A stretch of 64,000 nucleotides of DNA, from the NCBI RefSeq assembly GCF_001684965.1, contig NZ_MAYG01000012.1, positions 310,001 through 374,000 on the forward strand, read 5' to 3'. Positions 58,897 through 64,000 of this stretch are shown one piece after another. Position 1 is the first letter of the stretch, and every line of letters starts with the position of its first letter. The translations under genes and the position numbers were made by a program. Origin of the DNA: Chryseobacterium arthrosphaerae (GTDB lineage Bacteria; Bacteroidota; Bacteroidia; Flavobacteriales; Weeksellaceae). The notes under the pieces were generated by a model, which saw nothing but the letters and a program-made list of their open reading frames with translations, searched no databases and was not told where the DNA came from.

Positions 58897-60283
58897 TTTT
58901 ATCTTTTTTGGGAGGAAATTTCTTTTTAAACTTCTTCTTGTTCGGGTTGTTTTGTGGCTTCTGTTCCGGATCAGAATGGGTTTCAGCTTTTACTTTTTCC
59001 ACCGGAGCTTTTTGCTGCTGTGGTTTCTGCTGTCTTGGCTGATTTCCGGAATGGGAACTGGTATTCTGATTTTCTGTTTTTTCAGAACGCTCATTCCTTT
59101 CCTGTTTTTCAGGTCTGTTCCTTTTCTGCCCTTGTCCCTGCTGGTTATTGTTGCCTTTATTCTGGTTGTTGTTCCTGTTTCTGTTGTTTCTGTTTTTCTT
59201 TTCGAAACGGTCTACATTATTTTCCTGAATCAGGTCAATGCTCTGAAGAGGAGCGTCCGGCTGTTTCAGGTCTTCCAAAGGAAGTGTTTTTTCACCTCTT
59301 TTGTTTTTTGAAATCAGTTTTTTAACAAGGTCAATATCAAAGTCATACCATGCAATGGAGTTTTCCACATAGGCAAACCACATTTTCTTTTTGAAAACAT
59401 CAATTTTGATACAGAATGCTTTTCCTTTTTCTGTTTCCAGAGTGGTTGAAGAAGAAGGGAAGTTGCTTAATGCATCTAAATAGCTGTCAAGCTCATAGTT
59501 CAGACAGCATTTAAGCTTACCACACTGCCCTGCCAGCTTTTGAGGGTTGATACTCAGTTGCTGGTATCTTGCTACATTGGTATTGACAGATCTGAAGTCT
59601 GTAAGCCATGTGGAACAGCAAAGTTCACGCCCGCAAGACCCGATTCCGCCTACTTTGGCAGCCTCCTGTCTGAAACCGATCTGTTTCATATCGATTTTGG
59701 TACGGAAAGCTCCTGCGTAATCTTTGATCAACTGTCTGAAATCCACCCGGGTATCAGCGGTATAATAAAATGTGATCTTCGAAGAATCACCCTGATATTC
59801 TACATCAGTGACTTTCATTTCAAGGCCCAGTCTTCCGGCGATTTTTCTCGCTTCAAGCTTTACACTGTCCTCTTTTTTTCTTACTTCCTGCCATACCTCT
59901 AGATCTTTTTGGTTGGCCTGTCTGTATATTTTGAGTGCCAATTCTTCAGAAAACTTTTTCTTTTTCATCTGAATCTTTACTAATTCTCCCGTAAGGCTTA
60001 CGACGCCTACATCGTGTCCCGGACTAGATTCTACTGTAACTACACTGCCTATATGTAAAGGAATATTATTTACATTCTTATAAAACGATTTTCTGTCATT
60101 TTTAAATCTAACTTCTACAAAATCGCACCTGTTAGGCGCTGGATTGTTGATGTTAGAAAGCCAGTCAAAAACACTTAATTTATAACTATTCCCGCAGGTA
60201 TTTACATTTTCACAGCCATTTGCGGTTTTTTTAGGACCACAAGAATGTGCAGAATCGCCGGATGTTTTACATCCACAACTCAT
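58889..60283 (-). CDS. ricT: PSP1-domain protein RicT (YaaT-like)
   Basis: A 464-residue cytoplasmic protein. MSCGCKTSGDSAHSCGPKKT starts with several Cys. The PSP1 core has VEVRFKNDRKSFYKNVNNIP, KVTDVEYQGDSSKITFYYTA, DFRQLIKDYAGAFRTKIDMK, GGIGSCGRELCCSTWL and LAGQCGKLKCCLNYELDSY, with the conserved Cys pairs that bind Fe-S clusters in the Bacillus Ric complex (RNA processing with RNase Y). The C-terminal 140 residues (QGQGQKRNRPEKQERNERSE) are disordered and basic. It begins the operon with gldH and pbp1A. Confidence 0.9.
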   Translation of the reverse strand: MSCGCKTSGDSAHSCGPKKTANGCENVNTCGNSYKLSVFDWLSNINNPAPNRCDFVEVRFKNDRKSFYKNVNNIPLHIGSVVTVESSPGHDVGVVSLTGELVKIQMKKKKFSEELALKIYRQANQKDLEVWQEVRKKEDSVKLEARKIAGRLGLEMKVTDVEYQGDSSKITFYYTADTRVDFRQLIKDYAGAFRTKIDMKQIGFRQEAAKVGGIGSCGRELCCSTWLTDFRSVNTNVARYQQLSINPQKLAGQCGKLKCCLNYELDSYLDALSNFPSSSTTLETEKGKAFCIKIDVFKKKMWFAYVENSIAWYDFDIDLVKKLISKNKRGEKTLPLEDLKQPDAPLQSIDLIQENNVDRFEKKNRNNRNRNNNQNKGNNNQQGQGQKRNRPEKQERNERSEKTENQNTSSHSGNQPRQQKPQQQKAPVEKVKAETHSDPEQKPQNNPNKKKFKKKFPPKKDKNA

Positions 60284-60306
60284 ATTTTCTATTATTTATA
60301 ATCTTG

Positions 60307-60335
60307 CAAATTTATGTATTTTTATCTTTATGCAA
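60307..60335 (-). promoter_or_regulatory. ricT promoter
   Basis: Minus-strand TTG (60333-60335), 18 bases, then a perfect TAAATTTG (60307-60314), 23 bases before ATG 60283. Confidence 0.5.
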
Positions 60336-60580
60336 TTCTAAAATACTTAAATAACCTGAATTCGGAGTAAAACATTTCAATATTTTAATACAGAAGGGTG
60401 GTTGGCAGCTTAAAGAATGATGTGTAATGCTGTTTTCAAGACCGGTTCTTCTGGAGGTACTGCTGATTTTAATTGTTTTTTATGAAATCATTTGCTGTAT
60501 TTTAACACTTTGACGGATTTTTCCAGTTTTCCTGTTGCCCTGTTCTTTTTTCAGATCTTATCGGATAAACGTTAAACGTT

Positions 60581-60709
60581 TGTTTAAAATTAAACACTTT
60601 AAATCGCACTGTTTTCAATATTGTTTAATGCTTTATAAATGATGGCTTTACCCTTTGTTATGTTGAGAATGTTATTTTAAACATAGTTTTCTTTTAGCAT
60701 ATTGTTTAA
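60581..60709. promoter_or_regulatory. Cluster of TGTTTAA motifs, candidate operator array
   Basis: TGTTTAA occurs at 60581-60587, 60622-60628 and 60703-60709; its complement TTAAACA occurs at 60590-60596 and 60677-60683. The first two form TGTTTAA-AA-TTAAACA, a palindrome with a two-base centre. Starts at 60581, 60622 and 60703 are 41 and 81 bases apart, near whole helical turns. The array lies upstream of the FadL -7 box at 60749. No matching regulator is encoded nearby. Confidence 0.5.
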
Positions 60710-60748
60710 AATATTGGGAAATATTAACAGACGTATTCAAAATAATTT

Positions 60749-60756
60749 TATATTTG
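60749..60756 (+). promoter_or_regulatory. FadL-SGNH operon -7 box
   Basis: Perfect TATATTTG, 19 bases before ATG 60776. No TTTG at a normal -33 distance, consistent with activator dependence. Confidence 0.45.
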
Positions 60757-60775
60757 GATTATATAATAATAGTCT

Positions 60776-62011
60776 ATGAAAAAAATATTAGTATCAACTG
60801 CTTTATTGGCGGGCGTTTTATCTTACGCAGGAGGCTTCAGAGTTTCTCTGCAGGGGGTAAAACAGTTGGCGATGGCACATACTAGTGCTCATGCCGAAGA
60901 TGCGAGTGTGACATTCTTCAACCCGGCAGGTATGTCATTTATCCCTTCTAAACTGAGTGTAGTGGCAGGAGGATTTGGTGCAAGTAATAAAGTTACTTTT
61001 CAAAATTTGAATACTTTACAAAGTACAGAAACAGATAATCCTATAGGGACACCGATCTATGCAGCGATTACTTATAAACCAATAGAAAAACTTTCGGTAG
61101 GTTTCAGTTTCTCTACACCATTCGGAAGTACAATCAAATGGCCTGAAAACTGGGAAGGAAAAGAGCTGGTACAGAAAATGGAACTGAAAAGTTTCTACTT
61201 CCAGCCGATGGTCTCTGTGAAACTGGCGGATTGGGTGTCTTTCGGTGCAAGCTATATCTACGCAAGAGGAAAAGTAGACTGGGATAAAGCTGTAACGCAG
61301 TTCAACGGACAAGTAAATATCAATGATGAGAAAGCAACCGGACACGGATACGGATTTGGTTTCTATTTCAGACCTGATCCTAAATTGGATGTAAGTATTG
61401 CTTACCGTTCAGCGATTGATATGAAAGCTAAGAACGGAACAGCTACATTCAAATTTCCTACACAGACTCCTTATTCCCTGCTGAAACTGAATGCTGCAGG
61501 ACAGGACGGCTTCTCTGCAACCCTGCCATTGGTAGAAGAATATACAATAGGTTTAACGTATAAAATAACTCCGAAATGGTTGGTTTCTGCAGACTTTAAT
61601 TACCACGGATGGGAGCGATACAGCAAACTTACATTAGACTTTGATAATGCTCCTATCGGGAACCAGGCTGATCCGACAGTACTTGTGAATCCTAAAAACT
61701 TCAGAAACTCCAAAACATTCAGATTGGGAACCCAATATGCATTCTCTAATATCATCTATGGACGTTTAGGAGGTTATTATGACGAGTCTCCTTATTCTGA
61801 TGACCACTTTATTCCGGAAACACCATCCTATGACACATTTGTAGTTACCGGCGGGCTTGGGTTTAAGCTGAAGCAGTTCGGAATTGATGTGGCAGGAGGA
61901 TATGCAATGCCTAAAGCAAGAGACGTAAATAATGCTAATATCGGACTTTACGGACAGTCGAAGGCAACTGCATTCTACTTTGGTCTAGGTTTATCTTATA
62001 ACCCTTTTTAA
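60776..62011 (+). CDS. OmpP1/FadL-family outer-membrane transporter
   Basis: A 411-residue protein with signal peptide (MKKILVSTALLAGVLSYAGG). GFRVSLQGVKQLAMAHTSAH and DASVTFFNPAGMSFIPSKLS are the FadL-family start, forming the hatch and the NPA-type signature. The rest alternates strands (SVGFSFSTPFGSTIKWPENW, VSFGASYIYARGKVDWDKA) and ends in a terminal aromatic (LGLSYNPF). FadL-like porins import long-chain fatty acids or other hydrophobic substrates by lateral diffusion. It lies 10 bases before a gene for an SGNH lipoprotein, and the two probably form one transcript. Confidence 0.9.
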   Translation: MKKILVSTALLAGVLSYAGGFRVSLQGVKQLAMAHTSAHAEDASVTFFNPAGMSFIPSKLSVVAGGFGASNKVTFQNLNTLQSTETDNPIGTPIYAAITYKPIEKLSVGFSFSTPFGSTIKWPENWEGKELVQKMELKSFYFQPMVSVKLADWVSFGASYIYARGKVDWDKAVTQFNGQVNINDEKATGHGYGFGFYFRPDPKLDVSIAYRSAIDMKAKNGTATFKFPTQTPYSLLKLNAAGQDGFSATLPLVEEYTIGLTYKITPKWLVSADFNYHGWERYSKLTLDFDNAPIGNQADPTVLVNPKNFRNSKTFRLGTQYAFSNIIYGRLGGYYDESPYSDDHFIPETPSYDTFVVTGGLGFKLKQFGIDVAGGYAMPKARDVNNANIGLYGQSKATAFYFGLGLSYNPF

Positions 62012-62021
62012 TTGAAAGACT

Positions 62022-63578
62022 ATGAAAAAAATTATAATATCGACTATTGCTGTTTCTGCACTTCTTTTTACAGTAACCAGCTGTAAAACCGATTTTGATA
62101 CTGATGTGAAAGACATTCAGGTGTCAAAAGGAAGCGCCGATTTTACAAGATATGTTGCCCTGGGAAATTCCCTTACTTCCGGATATAGAGACGGAGCTCT
62201 TTATATTGACGGACAGAATGAATCTTATCCGTCAATGATCGCTCAGCAGATGAAATTAGTGGGTGGAGGAGAATTCAAACAGCCTTTAATGGCAGATAAT
62301 AACGGAGGACTTATTCTGGCTACTTCGCCAACATCTACTTTGCAGATTGCCAATACAAAACTTTATATTAAAGGCTTTGTTGATGGAAGTCCTGAACTGG
62401 ATAATGCCAATGGTAACGTAGCAACAACAGTTGTAAACACTGTACTTTCCGGTCCTTTTAATAATCTGGGTGTTCCGGGAGCTAAAGTAGCTCATTTATT
62501 GGCTCCGGGTTACGGAAATGTTCAGGGAGTAGCTCCGAAAACAGCGAATCCTTATTTCGTAAGATTTGCATCTGAACCCAATACTTCTGTGATTGCAGAT
62601 TTTAAAAAACAGAATCCTACATTCTTCTCTTTATGGATCGGGAATAATGACGCTTTATTATATGCTTTAGCCGGTGCGGACAGTTCAGTGGAAACATTGA
62701 CGCCTCCGGCACAGTTTGCACAGTATTATAATATGCTGATTGATCAGATTGCAAGTACTAATGCTAAAGGAGTAATCGCCAATATTCCAAGTGTAACTTC
62801 TGTTCCTGCTTTGACTACAATTCCTACAAATCCTCTGACAGCAGCTGTTTTAGGAAAAGGAAATGTTGCTGCTGGTGAAGCTGCAATTGATGATCTGAAT
62901 AAGAACGTATATGGGCCTTTGAGCCAGATTTTAACAGCACTGGGAGCTGGTGACAGAATCAAACCGCTTTCTAAAACTGCAGCCAACCCATTGTTGATTA
63001 AAGATGAAAGCATTACCAATTTAGGGGCACAAATCACGGCGGCAGCGGCAGGTTCCGGAAATCCGACTTTAGTGGCTCTTTCTGTTTACCTTGGTGCTAC
63101 TTACGGACAGGCAAGACAGGCCAAAGCAGGAGATCTTATTCCTTTGACAACAAAAGCTGCTATCGGTACCCTTGAAACACTTCCTCCAGGTATCCCGGCA
63201 TCTCTTGGAGCCAGAGGAGTGGCTTACCCGTTTGCAGATAAATATGTTTTGGTTCCGTCTGAGATTACAGAAATCAATACCGCAATTGATGCTTATAACG
63301 TGACAATTAAAGCCGCAGCTACTGCAAAAGGCTATGCTTTTGTAGATGCTAATGCTAAATTAAAAGAACTTTCCAACACTTCAGGAATTGTTTGGGATGG
63401 AGTAAAATATACGGCTAAATTTGTATCAGGAGGAGCATTCTCTTTAGATGGTGTTCACTTAACAGGTAGAGGATACGGTGTTATTGCCAATGAATTTATC
63501 AAGGCGATCAATGCCGGGTATAACTCGTCTCTGCCGCAGGTAGATCCGAACAAATATTCAGGAGTTAAATTCCCGTAA
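62022..63578 (+). CDS. SGNH/GDSL-type hydrolase lipoprotein
   Basis: A 518-residue lipoprotein (MKKIIISTIAVSALLFTVTSC, Cys21). Block I reads YVALGNSLTSGY, with Ser50 as the likely nucleophile and Asn where the canonical GDSL Asp lies. Block III is SLWIGNNDALLYAL (GxND). Block V is LDGVHLTGRGYGVIANEF, with the Asp and His of the triad. A long insertion (residues 220-420) between blocks is larger than in small SGNH esterases. It probably hydrolyses lipid or glycan esters at the outer membrane, supplying the FadL-like protein just upstream. Ends at an intrinsic terminator. Confidence 0.85.
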   Translation: MKKIIISTIAVSALLFTVTSCKTDFDTDVKDIQVSKGSADFTRYVALGNSLTSGYRDGALYIDGQNESYPSMIAQQMKLVGGGEFKQPLMADNNGGLILATSPTSTLQIANTKLYIKGFVDGSPELDNANGNVATTVVNTVLSGPFNNLGVPGAKVAHLLAPGYGNVQGVAPKTANPYFVRFASEPNTSVIADFKKQNPTFFSLWIGNNDALLYALAGADSSVETLTPPAQFAQYYNMLIDQIASTNAKGVIANIPSVTSVPALTTIPTNPLTAAVLGKGNVAAGEAAIDDLNKNVYGPLSQILTALGAGDRIKPLSKTAANPLLIKDESITNLGAQITAAAAGSGNPTLVALSVYLGATYGQARQAKAGDLIPLTTKAAIGTLETLPPGIPASLGARGVAYPFADKYVLVPSEITEINTAIDAYNVTIKAAATAKGYAFVDANAKLKELSNTSGIVWDGVKYTAKFVSGGAFSLDGVHLTGRGYGVIANEFIKAINAGYNSSLPQVDPNKYSGVKFP

Positions 63579-63601
63579 TAATTGATAAAATAAAAACTTA
63601 G

Positions 63602-63632
63602 AAACCACAGGAGTAAATCTTGTGGTTTTTTT
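63602..63632 (+). terminator. Terminator of the FadL-SGNH operon
   Basis: Stem AAACCACA (63602-63609) with TGTGGTTT (63621-63628), then a T-run. Confidence 0.8.
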
Positions 63633-63640
63633 TTAAATTT
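63633..63640 (+). promoter_or_regulatory. prs -7 box
   Basis: Perfect TAAATTTG directly after the terminator T-run, 23 bases before ATG 63664. Confidence 0.4.
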
Positions 63641-63663
63641 GCAAAATCTTTTAAAAAGTAAAA

Positions 63664-64000
63664 ATGGCCGATCAGTTAAGTTATCTATTTTGTACAAGAA
63701 CCAGCAGGGACTTGGCAGAGAAAATTGCCCAGAGTTATGGGAAAGAATTAGGAAAAATCAACTTTCAGGAGTTCAGCGACGGGGAATTTGAGCCTGTTTT
63801 GGACGAATCCGTAAGAGGAGGAAGAGTTTTCCTAATCGGATCTACGTTCCCTCCTGCAGACAATCTATTGGAACTTCTTCTAATGATTGATGCAGCGAAA
63901 AGAGCTTCTGCAAAGAGCATTACCGTTGTAATCCCTTACTTCGGACTTGCCAGACAGGACAGAAAAGACAAACCAAGAGCGCCGATCGGTGCTAAGTTAG
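63664..64000 (+). CDS. prs: Ribose-phosphate pyrophosphokinase, 3' end cut by window edge
   Basis: The frame from ATG 63664 continues to the right edge and shows about 112 residues. MADQLSYLFCTRTSRDLAEK, NFQEFSDGEFEPVLDESVRG and VVIPYFGLARQDRKDKPRAP are the PRPP synthetase N-terminal signature, including the ATP-binding FSDGE block and the YFGLARQDRKDK region. The enzyme makes PRPP from ribose-5-phosphate and ATP for nucleotide, His and Trp synthesis. A perfect -7 box precedes it. Only the first third of the protein is in the window. Confidence 0.93.
   Translation, partial: MADQLSYLFCTRTSRDLAEKIAQSYGKELGKINFQEFSDGEFEPVLDESVRGGRVFLIGSTFPPADNLLELLLMIDAAKRASAKSITVVIPYFGLARQDRKDKPRAPIGAKL

Larger units (their letters stand above)
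60284..60775. other. 492-base intergenic region with ricT and FadL promoters and repeated TGTTTAA
   Basis: No protein-coding frame is credible here. The left end holds the ricT promoter and the right end a -7 box for the FadL gene. Between them lie five TGTTTAA/TTAAACA motifs in 60581-60709, described separately. The 60340-60560 part shows nothing recognised. Confidence 0.6.

Noticed and set aside
58709..59325. Hydrophobic plus-strand frames opposite ricT and gldH
   Set aside because: They arise from the complement of Lys/Asn-rich disordered coding sequence and match no membrane-protein family.
1..64000. CRISPR arrays, tRNA, rRNA genes or insertion sequences
   Set aside because: Intergenic regions were read for regular repeats, cloverleaf-like segments and transposase motifs and none were seen; a covariance-model search was not possible.

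Overview
The window looks like a chromosomal segment of a Flavobacteriia member, most likely Chryseobacterium or a close Weeksellaceae relative. This is inferred from content, not from a database search. The signs are gliding lipoprotein GldH, two proteins with type IX secretion (T9SS) C-terminal tails, GLPGLI, DUF3078 and S46 peptidase families, and an Alternative Complex III operon. Starts mostly lack Shine-Dalgarno sites, and many genes are preceded by the Bacteroidota -7 box TAnnTTTG. No rRNA, tRNA, CRISPR array, insertion sequence or prophage was seen. Both ends are cut: a spondin-domain lipoprotein runs off the left edge and prs runs off the right edge.

Layout, left to right. 1-6.4 kb: surface and secreted proteins (spondin-domain lipoprotein, a stand-alone beta-helix protein, a DUF1905/OmdA-like protein, a DPP7-type S46 dipeptidyl-peptidase, a META lipoprotein). 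6.4-10.8 kb: a three-gene secreted-protein operon (T9SS-tail protein, 849-residue glycine-rich repeat protein, small repeat protein) behind a LytTR regulator. 11-19.3 kb: hflX-DUF4919-CPA1 antiporter, a DNA alkylation repair protein, then a three-gene envelope operon of unknown function and a small membrane protein. 19.4-27 kb: ChaA-type antiporter, truncated haemoglobin, KirBac-like channel plus Cys-cluster protein, gdhA, dprA and a rhomboid protease. 27.3-29.4 kb: a tandem DUF3078 pair. 29.4-34 kb: iscA-like/sufB/uraH-like/sufC/sufD. 34-42.5 kb: GLPGLI protein, zinc metallopeptidase, LtaS-type sulfatase, TPR-ribH, DUF6694-like lipoprotein-apt, and an unknown secreted protein. 42.8-51.3 kb: the actABCDEF operon. 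51.4-56 kb: SPOR protein, DUF6080 membrane protein, T9SS adhesin-like protein, selO. 56-60.3 kb: ricT-gldH-pbp1A. 60.8-64 kb: FadL-type porin with an SGNH lipoprotein, then prs.

How genes work together. The act operon encodes a quinol-oxidising complex with six CxxCH motifs in ActA and one in ActE, but no terminal oxidase genes follow it. The suf cluster builds Fe-S clusters but contains an unrelated exported hydroxyisourate hydrolase-like gene. ricT-gldH-pbp1A overlap and are probably one transcript. FadL and the SGNH lipoprotein sit 10 bases apart, which fits hydrolysis at the outer membrane followed by lipid uptake.

The most interesting signal is at 9.9-10.8 kb. A LytTR regulator whose receiver has Glu where the phospho-acceptor Asp is expected lies beside two copies of an 11-bp direct repeat, exactly 20 bp apart. 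Read on the minus strand these resemble LytTR sites, and they sit just upstream of a -7-like box for the secreted-protein operon. This could be a self-contained, phosphorylation-independent switch for a surface coat. A second striking signal is five copies of TGTTTAA in the 492-base region before the FadL gene, two of them forming a near-perfect palindrome.
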